NCBI GenBank assembly: GCA_025991245.1
Contig: BQMJ01000038.1
Coordinates: 62,001 to 126,000 of the forward strand
Reading direction: 5' to 3'
From: Galdieria partita
Lineage: Eukaryota; Rhodophyta; Bangiophyceae; Galdieriales; Galdieriaceae
Length of the DNA stretch: 64,000 bases
In this document: positions 1 through 10,580 of the stretch, in pieces
Layout of the letters: each line of letters begins with the position of its first letter
Numbering within the stretch: the stretch's first letter is position 1
The notes under the pieces: generated by a model
What the model was told of the DNA's origin: nothing
The model's input: only the letters and a program-made list of their open reading frames with translations
Databases searched by the model: none
Translations under genes and position numbers: made by a program

Positions 1-307
1 TAGGAAACGTCCTAGCTAAAGCTTCAACCTTTGGCCAAAAGTTACGTGAAAAGAAACAAGTTGGCAAATAAAATAGTACAATGAGGGGACCACCTGAAAT
101 ATTTTTCTTTTGTACCATTTTGGACCATTCGTCCCAGTCCGCATATACACTTTGATAGCCTGGAATAGAGTGGAGTTGTTCACAATAAAGAGGTCTTATT
201 TCCTCATTGGAAACGCCTTTAGACATGTACCCTATATGCTCCTTTCCACCCCACAATATAGTCAAGCAGGAGCCTATGACCAACAGCCAACTTGTCCAAC
301 GCAGCAT
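1..307 (-). CDS. Thioredoxin-fold ER protein, APR-like type (partial, runs off left edge)
   Basis: An open frame on the minus strand runs from an ATG at 305-307 to the window edge (102 codons) with no stop, so the gene is truncated here. It opens with a hydrophobic signal-like segment (MLRWTSWLLVIGSCLTILW). A thioredoxin-like beta strand follows, then the motif PTCFFSRNFWPKVEAL near residue 85. This resembles the core of plant APR-like and TXNDC15-type proteins (consensus CPFSR.F.P). The active site reads C-F-F-S, so only one catalytic cysteine is present. A monothiol or non-reducing role in the secretory pathway is inferred. It is divergent from the FUSC gene, with about 300 bp between starts. 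The C-terminal part is not visible, so the family call is moderate. Confidence 0.6.
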   Translation of the reverse strand, partial: MLRWTSWLLVIGSCLTILWGGKEHIGYMSKGVSNEEIRPLYCEQLHSIPGYQSVYADWDEWSKMVQKKNISGGPLIVLFYLPTCFFSRNFWPKVEALARTFP

Positions 308-605
308 TTCACCCAACTGTGAAATCACAACTTTTCACAGTTTTGTTCAAAGACTAGTGCAATAAGTCCTTGATATAATAACACCATTCCTTCAGTCGTT
401 CAGTAAAGTTCTGAACAAAAAGAGTCTAAAGGGATACATATAACAAATTATAGCAGCTCAATATAGACTTGATGTCCTCCTAAGAACAATTCTAAAAGCA
501 TCAAGGACAGACAGCTGTCCATATACTTTCGCTGTAGGAAATCTTCTTGAGGGGGACCTTTGGAATTTTCTTAAGAGTGTTCTTGGTGGAGCGAATTGTT
601 CATCT

Positions 606-3600
606 ATGGAAACGAAGCGTCTCAATTTTTATGAGCAGAACTTTGGAGACTGGGCCATTCTAAGACTATTCCAAAAAGATAACAAGAAGCAAGTTTCTAC
701 CAAGCACTTATCTGCCACAGACTACTGGCTACAGAAAAAAGCAACAAAGTTTCAACGATGGCGTTACTTTTTAACTTGTTGGTTTCGTTCTGTTCCATTC
801 AGAATGGCTGTGCGCTCTTTTTTCGGTATCATATTTGCAGTTCTATTTGTGTTTATTCCAAAACTATTCTCAGTGTTTCCAGATGCTCCTCTTGCAGTCA
901 TTTACTACATAATTAACCTCACTGTACTGGTTCAGGAGTTGCACTTAGGTATAGTAATACAAGCATCTTGCCTAACAGCAGTTGCTTTGGTATTCGGTGC
1001 CTGCTTTGGTGCTTTGGGAGCTTTTGCTTCTCGAGAAAGTGTTGGTATTACTATTATAGTAGCGTTGATCGGTACAGCGTTATTTACTATGCTTCATTCA
1101 GATCCTCGGGTTGCAGGAATGGTTTATTATACTGGAGAAATCAATTTCATGTTTAATTTACTGGATACACGAACTTTAGGTAATGAAAGTATTCTATATA
1201 CTATGCGAATCACTTTGGTAGCCTCTGGTCTATCACTTTTGTTTTCTTTGATACCAGCTATATTCATCTTTCCACGATTCTCTGCTTGGGATATGAAAAT
1301 TTGTATTAGAGATGCTCTTAGGAACGTTGGAGCTTCGATGTCTTCAGTTTCTTCCATTTTGTTAGATCCTGTTGTTTCAGTGTATCAGTTACATGGCATT
1401 GCATCTCAAGAGACTGCCAATGATGAAAATATGGAAAGATCTTCTTCTGGTTTAAATAGTTTTCAGGAAACAGACTCTATTCAGCTGGAAACACAATTGG
1501 AGAGCTATTCTTCTCCATCTGGTTCATTTTCTTTACAAAAGATTGATCCTTTCAAACGAGATTGGATGTCAGGTTGCTCCTATAGCTTAAAGTTTTTAGA
1601 ATCAATCATGGAAGGTCATCACTTGATTGCAGCTCGAGCAAATATTTCCCGTGCGAGAAGATTGGTTACGTATTGCTCCTTTGAACCGAATATTGCTCAA
1701 ATGCTTCGAAAGGAACCGACGGCACTTTGGGGACGTATTTTAGATGCCACAGAAGACTTGATTGGAAAAGTGGACTCCTTACGCTCCGTAATTGATGGAG
1801 GGAGAAGAAAGTATACTTCAGATACTTTAATGCGATGGTATGATATGGTTCCAATACTAAAAGAAATGTTTGCGATATTGGCAACATTTTGTCAGAAAAC
1901 TGGAGAATGTGTATGTATGAAGAATATGTCAGAGCAACTGAATATGATGAGCATTACAAGAGAACAACTTTTACGCCTAGAAGATATTCAGAAGAGGCTA
2001 AGAGACAGTCTTCAATATGCTTATATGCGATATTGGGACACCACCAGTCGCTTAGGAGCTGAATCAACTGCACTAGAATTGGGGCCACTTATGTTTGTAA
2101 TAGTATTATCGAAGTCCATATTGGAATCGAGCATTCATGTGGAAGAAGAGTTGGTTCATTTGATAGTTGCTCGCCATGAAAAGTCATTAAGACGAGGTAA
2201 TCAAAAGTACTCATCATGAAAGGAAGCGAGGACTTACTTTTTGTAGGATATCTTAATTTATTTGGTTGGACGAGAAGTTTATTTTGGTCTTTTGAGACTT
2301 GGTTTCAGATTATGAAGAGTTTTCCCCGACAACGTTCTCAGTGGATGGCACTTTTGAATTCTATGGAATTTCATTACTTTATGAAAAAGTGGATTGGTGA
2401 GATGATTATTATTATTATCTTTTTGACTACGCCACTTTATAAATATGTTACCAATTTTGATGGACTCTGGTTATGGATGTCATTTATGATTTATTTTACT
2501 CCTACAGTTGAAGGAACACTTATTGGTGGTTTGATTACCATTCTAGGTTGTGGTTTTGGTTGCATAATTGGATTCTTGTTGATGAATTGGAAAGCGTCCG
2601 CAATGGAGCCTTATGGATTAGCTGCAGTTATTGTAGTTGTCACCACAGTCTGTGTCTATTTTATGAATGGTCCTTATTATGTAGCACTATTGACGACTTG
2701 TACAACTTTATATACGATGATACTTTATCAATATAGTCCAACTGAATACAAAGCTGTATGGCATTATCCCTTGGCACGTTTTGTGAACATTTCTTTGGGA
2801 ATTGTTATTGCCATAGTATTTAGTGAATTTATATTTCCTCATTCATCACTTATGGAAGCTAGACAGAGGTTAGCAGCAGCTATGGAAAAGATGAATAGTT
2901 GGCAGAGTTGGTTATTGTCGAGATATTTTAGGGCAGTAGGATATCATAGAAAGGGAACGGTTGTGAGTGGGACGATTCAAGTGAAGCCTCTTGACTATGG
3001 AGAAGATGCCAATGTTCTAGTAATAGAAGAAACAAGTGGTAACGATGTAAACCAGTTGGAGCCTCATTCCACGTCCAATGTTCATGAAATATCTCCTACG
3101 GATGATAGCAAGTCAAAGCAAGAAAAGGATCTCATTGATTGGAGAGCTTCCATTCTTCGCGACTTACAATCTAGTGCCTCTTGGATCCAAAGTGTTCAGA
3201 ATGGAGTTGCATCCCAATTACATGCCATTCCCAGAATAGTTGCGGCAACCGCAGAAAGAGAAGAAATGTTGTTGGCCCGATTGACCGCTTTTTCTACTGT
3301 TTTGGAATATGAACCGTTTTTAACTGGTCAGTTCCAATATGGACATTATCATTTGTTCATTCAACCACTTGTTGAGTCCATTCAAGCTCTACAAGAAGTG
3401 AAAAAGCAACTCGTTCAAGTCATTGTCAGTTGTATCATGGAAGGGAAACCTTTTACCTCATTAGCATTTTTAAGAGAATTTGGTTATGCCTCTGTTCGGA
3501 ATACTGCTACCGCTGCATGGTTATCCAAAGATTATTTTGAACAAGCAGGATCGAAGGTGTTGGGTTCATTGTATTCTGGAATACATCACTATGCGGAGAA

Positions 3601-4711
3601 AGAAATGGCACAGATACTATCTTACACACATAAAGGAAAAGAAGAGGTTTGGAAAGCAACTCAAGTAATGCAAGGTGGTTTATCTCATTTCTTTCATGAA
3701 ATGGAACAACAATTTCATCATATAGGAACAAATTTATTTCATGCGGAACAAAACAATTCCAACGGGCAAACTGAAGAACATGTCCAACCAAATAGCGAAA
3801 GCCATTTTGTCTCTTTAGAGTCGCCTCATATGGAAGCTGCATTATCGACATTGGGAGATATTTTCCAACAAGGACCGGATATAGAAACGAACACTTCGAA
3901 TGATATGGAAGTACATGAACATCACATCCACAACAGAGTGAACAGTAGTACGGATTCCTCAAAGGAGATACTGAATTCAGCAGCGTTAGATGCCAATGCT
4001 AGCATGGAAAGAGACTTGTCTTCGACTAGTACATTATCTTCACATGATTCAAAAGTTGAGAATAGGGCAAAGATGGACTCCTTGAAAGGAATGATGAATA
4101 GACAATCTTCTCTGAAACCAAAAGAAGAAAAGAAGAAACATCGCAATGGATTCTCGTGGATAATACATCATGCACTGAATACTGGAACCAAAAGATTTGG
4201 TACAGTAGGAAATGAAATGTTGCATAGTTTAACAGAGTTTCTGTTGGGAGATGAACAAGTACCTCCTATTGTTCACAACTTGAGACAAGGAGCACATCAA
4301 ATTCGATTAGCACAAGCAAACTTTTATGCAAATTATCTCAAACTTGAGCATTCCTATTACAGTTCTTTGATGGATCAGAAGCTGAACAAGGCTGAAATAG
4401 ACAAAACAAATCATCCATTTCATTCTCTTTATGACATTCCTTATATTCGTTGTGCTGACGATCATATTTTATTTCTCGCTTCGTTCTTTATATTCTCCTA
4501 TGTCATTGATGGCATCAAGTCACTTGCAACTGCAATAGCAGATGCCTTTTCAGAAGATATGGAAGAAATTAGAGAGAGACATCAACTCTTGATCAAAAAG
4601 GAAATGAACAAGCTGCAAAAGAAACAACCGGAAAGAAAAGGAATCTATCACCGAAGACGTGGAAAAAGGCTTTTGAATCGTATTGCAAAATCGTCATCAC
4701 AAGATGAATGA
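606..4711 (+). CDS. FUSC-family (aromatic acid exporter-like) membrane protein
   Basis: Two frames meet at 2216-2219 in an ATGA stop/start overlap. They are one gene split by a 50-bp intron (2197-2246, GTAATC...TTGTAG). Splicing joins codon phase 1 to phase 1 and gives 1351 residues. The product has two copies of a block of about six membrane helices (residues about 60-220 and 585-740). Each is followed by a long soluble, partly acidic and serine-rich region. That tandem layout is typical of the FUSC / YccS-YhfK superfamily, which exports aromatic acids and other organic anions. The substrate is unknown. A basic C-terminus ends the protein. It converges on the P450 gene with only 52 bp between stop codons. 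Family confidence is good; function is inferred. Confidence 0.75.
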
Positions 4712-4763
4712 ATATTTATATACAATTCTTCGTTGTCTATCGCAAGCTTTTACTATCAACAAT

Positions 4764-6384
4764 TTACGAGTGACATTTTCTTGTATAAATTTTAACAGGT
4801 AATCCTAAATGAGCATCCAAGGAAGGATCTTTCTTTCCCTCTGAACCAACAGAGACTCGACAATGAGGTTTCATAGTTACTCGGAAATATTCTTCTATTT
4901 CTTGTGCATCCACCGCCAATCTTATTTCATATCGCTTATATATGCTACTTAAAATAGTCAACGCTTCATGATTGGCAACAAATTGTCCAATACAATTTCT
5001 ACTACCTCTACTAAAAGGTAGAAAATGATAAGGACTTCGCTGTCGAACTGCTTCTTTGGTATGTCTTTCAGGAATAAAGCTATCCGGATCTTCCCAATAT
5101 TGTGGAAGATGATGAATCAAATAAGAAGAAACCATCAATCCTGTACCTTTAGTTATAGGAATTCCACTGCCAGGTAATATATCATCTCGATCTGCACAAC
5201 GTACAGAAGTATTTGCAGCTGCAGGATGAGTTCGTAAAGCTTCATTCCAGACCATTCGAGTATAATCCAAATGTCCAACTTGCTCAAATGGAACGATTCT
5301 ATCTTGTGGAGCAATGAATCGATCTGACTCTTCTTGAAGCTTCCTTTCTATGTCTCGATTTTGGGCAATCTCGTACATACAAAAGGATAAAGTATGGGAA
5401 GTAGCTTTAGAAATAAAAGTTAAAATGGTTTCTAATTAAGCTATTGTACTTACTATCATGACCAGCCAACATAAAGGTTGCTACATGAGCAATGACATTA
5501 TCTCTTGTTTCCTCAGACTCTAAAAATATATCCAATAAATCACGCACTCGATTGGCCTTTTCTTCTCGACTCTCTTGAAGTCTAAGATCAATCACCATAC
5601 TACAAAACTTATGAATGACAGTTAACGCTTCGTTCAAGCGTTTTTGGGTAATTTGAGGTAGCCAGAAACGATATGGATAAAAAATCATGTTATTCACTAA
5701 CTCATCTAACAAAGTCAAAACAGCACAAGGCATAGGATGTTGTTGTGAAGTTTGTGTGGAAAATGAAACTCCAAATGCTGTACGCGCAATGACATCTAAA
5801 GTCAACGCAGAAATCAGTGCATCCAAATCAACCACTCTTTCTGTATCACATAAAGCATCTACTTGAGTTATAAAGACTTCCAACTCCGCAGTCAAATGGT
5901 GATGAAGTGATTGGAGGAATTCTTCATTAAAGCGCTGAGATATAGCTTTTCTTTGAACTGAATGTTCTTGTTGAGACAATGTCAACAATCCATGACCAAG
6001 TGGAGAAAAACAACGACAGAATATAGGAGACTTTGGATAATTTCTCGTTGCAAGAACAAACTTGGCGTCTTCAGGGTTTGCAACAATGACTGTTCGTCTG
6101 TTTAAATACCAAAGTTGAAAGGTAGGACCATAGCGCTTTGCATACTGTAATAAGAGACGATGTTCCTGTCCGGGCTTCTTTAACAGTTCGAAAATGTTTC
6201 CTATAGGCCACTTGGGAGGAGGTCCTGGAATGTTCCTAAAGCGCCAATAAGGATATACATACTTGAGACATTTATATAGAATCCAAACTAAGGCTGTGAA
6301 AATAAATAAAGCAAACACTTGTGACCCATCGTGGCTAAGACTATTGTTCAACTGTACAAAACTCACTTGAATCCAACTCTTCAT
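4764..6384 (-). CDS. Cytochrome P450 monooxygenase
   Basis: Two exons (6384-5454 and 5404-4764) flank a 49-bp intron (5405-5453). The intron interrupts the I-helix exactly at the threonine codon of AGHDTTSH. The product is 523 residues. Visible family marks are an N-terminal membrane anchor, a proline-rich hinge (IPGPPPKWPIGN), AGHDTT for oxygen activation, the K-helix ExxR motif (EALR), PERH, and the haem-binding loop FSRGSRNCIGQF with the axial cysteine. Length and motif order are those of a complete microsomal class II P450. The substrate cannot be told from sequence; the C-terminal half resembles the CYP4/CYP97-type clans only loosely. The start was placed at the ATG before the hydrophobic anchor; an upstream in-frame ATG at 6492 would add 36 residues. 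Confidence 0.9.
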
Positions 6385-6695
6385 TGATGACCTTTTTCCA
6401 GAAAATCTCAACAATGCCAAAGTTTTTATAAGAACTTGCTCAAAAGATATCAATGTCTTTAAGTAAATGAAGCATATAATAGATAGGTACAAGAAAATTC
6501 ACGGACTTTTGCAAGATGCTCTTCAAGTTTGCTTCTTCTGTTCAAATGGTAACGACAACAGAAAATAACTCGTGTATAATATAGTATACATTGAAAAGAC
6601 ACAAAGCAAACCATTTCAAAACTCCCGAAAAAGAGGAATTTCAAAATAAAATTCAAAAACATGGTAAGCTACGGCTCTGTTCTTCAACTGTCTTC
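6385..6695. other. Intergenic region between P450 and zinc-finger gene
   Basis: About 310 bp lie between two minus-strand genes. The region is AT-rich with short open frames only. It would hold the P450 promoter and the 3' end of the zinc-finger gene. I see no clear element. Confidence 0.5.
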
Positions 6696-7134
6696 CTACC
6701 GTAGTCCCAATCTTTTCAAATTATCCAAAGTTGGAAGAAACTTTAGACGTTCTTTCTCTTCATCAAGCAAGCCTAACTTTAACAGCAAATCTCGAAGGAA
6801 ACTTGAGTCTGGTGTTCTCACAACGTAATAACCAGTCCCATCACAACCAGGGCATAAAAGAGAACCTACTACTCCACAAAGACCACAAAACTTGGGAAGA
6901 CTATCAAGAATTTGCGCAAAATATTTCTTCATAGAGAATCTACACTTACATAAAAAAACCAAAGTGATAGGGACCTACGCCACTCCCTTTGCAGTGCGGA
7001 CAAATCAAGTATCCACGTCCTCTACAGCCAACACATACTATGCCTTTTGATGGAATGAACTTGCCAGCTTCTGCGTAGGGAAGCAACGCAGTAGATGAGT
7101 TGTGGCTCATATGAATAAATGAGAGTGACTTCAT
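6696..7134 (-). CDS. Small DnaJ-type CxxCxGxG zinc-finger protein
   Basis: Two exons (7134-6979, 6926-6696) are joined across a 52-bp phase-0 intron, giving 128 residues. The centre carries four CxxC pairs (CVGCRGRG, CPHCKGSG, CGLC, CPGCDGTG), the pattern of the DnaJ cysteine-rich domain that binds two zinc ions. There is no J domain. Stand-alone versions of this domain in plants (BSD2, PSA2 and relatives) are plastid chaperones or thiol-disulfide assistants. A similar role is inferred from fold only. The N-terminal 30 residues are rich in Ser/Thr/His and could be a targeting peptide. The third pair lacks the usual GxG. Start chosen at the first ATG. Confidence 0.7.
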
Positions 7135-7225
7135 GACTACAAGTTTAATGGATCCTCTGTAGTCTCGACGATATCAATGCCAATTCGTTTTATTGATACA
7201 AAGTAGTTTTGTCCATTTGTTTGGT

Positions 7226-7705
7226 TTAGCTCGTATTTTCCTTGGTCTTTTCGTTTTCTTTCTTCTCTTCCTCATCTTTTTCCTTCTCTTTCTCTTTATA
7301 TGCAAGCCATTCATCAGTATCAGCCCATACTAAATAAGTAACACACATCAGAAATACGAAACCAAGTTGTAGATAAGCTTGTCTTACATGGCTTCCCTGC
7401 TCCAATGGAAGAAGGACGAGTATATGCCACTCGAAGTCGTCTTCCAAACATTTCCGAGTCATCCATATTCTCCTTGGCACTTGCTGCATCTTCTGGCAAC
7501 TCAAACTCAATAAAAGCAAAGCCACGGTGTTGCTGAGTCTCGTTATCCAGAGGCATAGTAACATCCAAGAGGTCTCCGAATGGAATAAAGGCAGCCCAAA
7601 GAATCTCTTCTGTGACCTGAAACTAGAGTAAATAGCAACCAACTCTTTTTTCAAGTTACAAACCTGTGGATCCAGGCCACCAACGTATAGAGACCTTCGT
7701 GCCAT
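7226..7705 (-). CDS. RRM protein like the N-terminus of cyclophilin E, without cyclophilin domain
   Basis: Three exons (7705-7664, 7616-7391, 7329-7226) with introns of 47 and 61 bp encode 123 residues. Residues 3-80 form an RNA-recognition motif with RNP2 (LYVGGL) and RNP1 (RGFAFIEFE). The context (FIPFGD, FELPEDAA, FGRRLRVAYTRP) is very close to PPIE/Cyp33, a spliceosome-associated isomerase. The short linker PLWADTDEWL also matches the PPIE segment just after the RRM. The protein then ends in a Lys/Glu-rich tail and stops, where PPIE would go on to its cyclophilin domain. The isomerase half is either lost or encoded elsewhere. The predicted role is RNA binding in or near the spliceosome. 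Confidence 0.85.
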   Translation of the reverse strand: MARRSLYVGGLDPQVCNLKKELVAIYSSFRSQKRFFGLPLFHSETSWMLLCLWITRLSNTVALLLLSLSCQKMQQVPRRIWMTRKCLEDDFEWHILVLLPLEQGSHVRQAYLQLGFVFLMCVTYLVWADTDEWLAYKEKEKEKDEEEKKENEKTKENTS

Positions 7706-7925
7706 CAAAGAAGACAGCCGCTCAAATTCCCTGTCATCGATCGAATAAGACTTTATACATCAATCGAGACACCCTCGTTGATAACAGACTATCATTTCAA
7801 TGTTTATTGCTTTTGACTACAGTTGTCATCCAAGAAAGAACGTAATTGTCTATAGCTTAAGACACAAACTGGCTACCTTGACAAGTGTATTATAAATTGA
7901 ACAAAACACTACAGCATTACTGGGT

Positions 7926-7997
7926 GGGAGTTTGGTCTAGTGGTATGATTCTCGCTTCGGGTGCGAGAGGTCCCGGGTTCGATTCCCGGAACTCCCC
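7926..7997 (+). tRNA. trnP-CGG: tRNA-Pro (anticodon CGG)
   Basis: A 72-nt cloverleaf can be folded by eye. The acceptor stem is GGGAGTT pairing with AACTCCC. The anticodon stem CTCGC/GCGAG encloses loop TTCGGGT with anticodon CGG. The T arm is CCGGG-TTCGATT-CCCGG, with a C discriminator base. There is no intron and no encoded CCA. The internal A and B boxes (B: GGTTCGATTCC) look normal. It reads proline codon CCG. Confidence 0.95.
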
Positions 7998-8004
7998 TAT
8001 CGTA

Positions 8005-8009
8005 TTTTT
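8005..8009 (+). terminator. RNA polymerase III T-run terminator
   Basis: Five consecutive T begin 8 bp after the tRNA 3' end, the usual Pol III stop signal. Confidence 0.7.
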
Positions 8010-8713
8010 CTGCTTTCAAACAGGACTTTAATGACATTACTTTGACAGTTTTGTTTCCACGCTTCTTGCTAGAATAAAATTATTCGTCATTTCTATGAAA
8101 ACAATAAGAAGTGATGTTATTCCACCAATCCGTTTTGGAAGGTGAGAAAATATCGACATACTGTGTTTTTTCTCAACATCAGGGCTTGCAAATACTTAAA
8201 TTTCAAAATAACGCAAGCTTCATGTCTATTGTTGGAATTTGTAAAACTTGAAGTCATTTCTAATGGTTTCGTCTTAAACGATACTTTAAAATTTCTTTAT
8301 AAATTCCTTTGTAAACTTTTGTTATTTGTTTTCATGCATTTAAACATTCGTACAGAGAACTTTGAAGCAACCTATCCACTTAAAGAACAAGACTATTATA
8401 AAAAGGTAATCTTTCGATACAGTGACAATTGATTTTCAAGTAACTAATCACTGGAACAGTAATGCTTTTGTTCACTTGGTACCTAAATGGTCATTTGGTT
8501 ACATACCAAGCTACCCACGACATCATCAAAAATACTACAAGGTTGAGTTTCCCCAATAACAGAAGGAAAAAAAGTACCCAAGTTCAACAAGGTTCAAAAC
8601 TCTGTAACTAACTCTGGTTCAATAAAAAATGGGCTTACATTTCATGTTCACTTTTTCCTTACTCGTCAATACTCATTGATTACGACAAGTGAAAGATGAT
8701 TCATAGCAACCTT
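8010..8713. other. Gene-poor stretch downstream of tRNA
   Basis: About 700 bp of AT-rich sequence. The longest frame (8142-8432, +) begins at a non-ATG codon, is rich in Phe/Leu/Lys and has no recognisable motif, so I treat it as chance. The right part should be the 3' flank of the phosphatase gene. No RNA gene was recognised. Confidence 0.5.
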
Positions 8714-9991
8714 CTAACCCTCTAAAACCAAAGTCGAGGAGTATACTCTCTTCCACTGCTGTAAAAATGACTCACTTTCTCTACCTTGATATTCTCGAAA
8801 AATTTCTATATGTTCCTCTTCACGTTCAGAACAAGCAAAATGCGAATGCAGCGGTCCACATATTTCATATTTTACCAATCGTTTGGCAAAAGTTATAGCT
8901 GTTCCTTGTAATGCCACATGTGCAACTTGTCCTATCCATAAATACACACCTTCTAAAAATGGAAACTGCAATACGTAAACTCCATCTTCTACAAGAGTCA
9001 ATGAAGAATCTGACAGCACGTTAGAAAATAAACTATGAGATGGAACATATTCCGCATGAATAATACCATCTTCAACTGAAAACTTGTAAACGCGCAATTC
9101 TCGATTACCTTTGGATAGTCGCTCTTGTAAAAGGACAAGAGCATCCATGAAACCTCCATTGGGAGCAGATATTGGACGTAGCCTACAAACCTCATCATAA
9201 ACCGAGTCAAAACTTCTTCCTTCTCTCATCATAAGACAAGCAACCACAACGGCTACGGAGCGGGATATTCCAAGTTGACAGTGGACTAGTACGGCAACTT
9301 TGTTTTTGACTGCTTTATCTACGATGGCTTCAACTTGGTACGACACCGCCATAAGTTCTTGACTCTCTTGATCTCTCAGCAAAAAGTGATAATATTCGAA
9401 ACAGTTATCATAGTATGAAAACTTGGGTCTCCTATGTGATAACTCCACAATATAGTGAATCTTGTTTTGTGTCAAGAAATCCTTATCTTTGGCTGCCTTC
9501 TCTCCACCCGTAAACAAATACGGACGTATCTCTGTGCAGTTGTTCGTATAGTAGTTTACTTGTCTAATAGGGGTACAGGACTCTTCCTTTATCTTTTCAC
9601 CTATATTTAACAGAGGTGACAGGTCCAAAGGCCGAAAAGACGACGAGGCCAATACTTTCTGCTTAGGAGTCCCAGTTACCACATTTTTCAGACGGCTAGT
9701 TACCGCTTGCAACTCCTTTTCTTCTTCTAACAAATGAAGAAACCGACCAACCTCCTGACCCTTGTCCAAACCTCCTTCGCTTTCTGTTGTCGTTTGTAGG
9801 TAAGAGGAAGTATAAGGAGCACTTTTTGGCTCCATGCTCACACTCCTCTTTGGTTCATTATTGTTGTCCAATTCTAAACATTTGAGAGACGGAGTCCTGT
9901 TCCTTTCCAGGGTCGACAAGCTACTCCTCTTATGGAAACCAAAGCCTCGTACAGAAGAAGACGAGGCACTCTCCAAGGTGCTCAACTTCAT
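8714..9991 (-). CDS. Dual-specificity protein phosphatase with gelsolin-like domain (MKP1-like)
   Basis: A single exon encodes 425 residues from the ATG at 9991; the frame stays open upstream, with an ATG at 10051. After about 150 disordered Ser/Thr-rich residues comes a dual-specificity phosphatase domain. Its P-loop VHCQLGISRS (HCx5R, catalytic Cys near residue 238) and acidic loop (LLRDQESQE) are intact. The C-terminal 100 residues contain a gelsolin-type strand pattern (GVYVLQFPFLEGVYLWIG). This pairing is that of plant MAP-kinase phosphatase 1 (PTPMKP1), which switches off stress-activated MAP kinases. The calmodulin-binding part of MKP1 was not recognised. The role is inferred from architecture. 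Confidence 0.8.
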   Translation of the reverse strand: MKLSTLESASSSSVRGFGFHKRSSLSTLERNRTPSLKCLELDNNNEPKRSVSMEPKSAPYTSSYLQTTTESEGGLDKGQEVGRFLHLLEEEKELQAVTSRLKNVVTGTPKQKVLASSSFRPLDLSPLLNIGEKIKEESCTPIRQVNYYTNNCTEIRPYLFTGGEKAAKDKDFLTQNKIHYIVELSHRRPKFSYYDNCFEYYHFLLRDQESQELMAVSYQVEAIVDKAVKNKVAVLVHCQLGISRSVAVVVACLMMREGRSFDSVYDEVCRLRPISAPNGGFMDALVLLQERLSKGNRELRVYKFSVEDGIIHAEYVPSHSLFSNVLSDSSLTLVEDGVYVLQFPFLEGVYLWIGQVAHVALQGTAITFAKRLVKYEICGPLHSHFACSEREEEHIEIFREYQGRESESFLQQWKRVYSSTLVLEG

Positions 9992-10580
9992 ATTAGAGCT
10001 CTCAGATTCTTGGAGACATATTACAGATATCAAATATAAAATATATAACAAACATAATTTCTTTCCTAGTTGCGAGACGTTATATCAAAGCCAGCATAAA
10101 CTATCACCACAAATGATCAAATGCTACTTAGCCCAATGAAATTAAAGACTATCACGCCACGTAGCAACGGCATAATGGAAATAGACAGCACCTTTGCAGG
10201 AGGAATAGGGCTATAAGATATCATATGTTTCTATTATCCAAAATTGACAAGACAAACTTGATATTGAATGCAGAAATGAAAATATACGTGAACGAAATAT
10301 TTTGCCTGGAAAACTTGTAATATTCACTGACTTGTGATGAGTAATGTGCAAGTAATTGTATTTGACAATATGTCATGAGATCTTCTGAAGACAATATCTT
10401 CATATTAGCGTTGCTTAAAGCGTTTCTAGTATCAAACAAGTTTAAATGGGATCAAAAGTCCAAAATTGTGACAACCGGAAGAGCCATTCCCGTTTTTGCT
10501 TTGGATCGTATTAACTGGGGGAAAACCAAAACATTGTTTGTTATTTGCAAGTTGAAAAGTTTGGTGTCTTGTAAGAGACA
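9992..10580. other. Divergent intergenic region, phosphatase / exomer genes
   Basis: About 590 bp between two divergent starts. Overlapping short frames exist on both strands (10221-10439 -, 10432-10650 -, 10375-10584 +). The minus-strand pair could be exons of a small gene because GT/AG pairs lie near 10340 and 10440, but I could not close a convincing model. Otherwise it is promoter sequence. Confidence 0.4.

Noticed and set aside
110-322. Plus-strand 70-residue ORF at the left edge
   Set aside because: It is antisense to the thioredoxin-fold gene, which has signal peptide and motif support.
2216-2219. Overlapping stop/start (ATGA) suggesting a bicistronic pair
   Set aside because: A phase-preserving 50-bp intron turns both frames into one FUSC protein.
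7921-8010. Possibility that the tRNA lies in an organellar insert
   Set aside because: Only the tRNA is present, with normal eukaryotic A/B boxes and Pol III T-run; flanks look nuclear.
8142-8432. 96-residue plus-strand ORF after the tRNA
   Set aside because: No ATG start, AT-driven composition, no motif, no splice logic.
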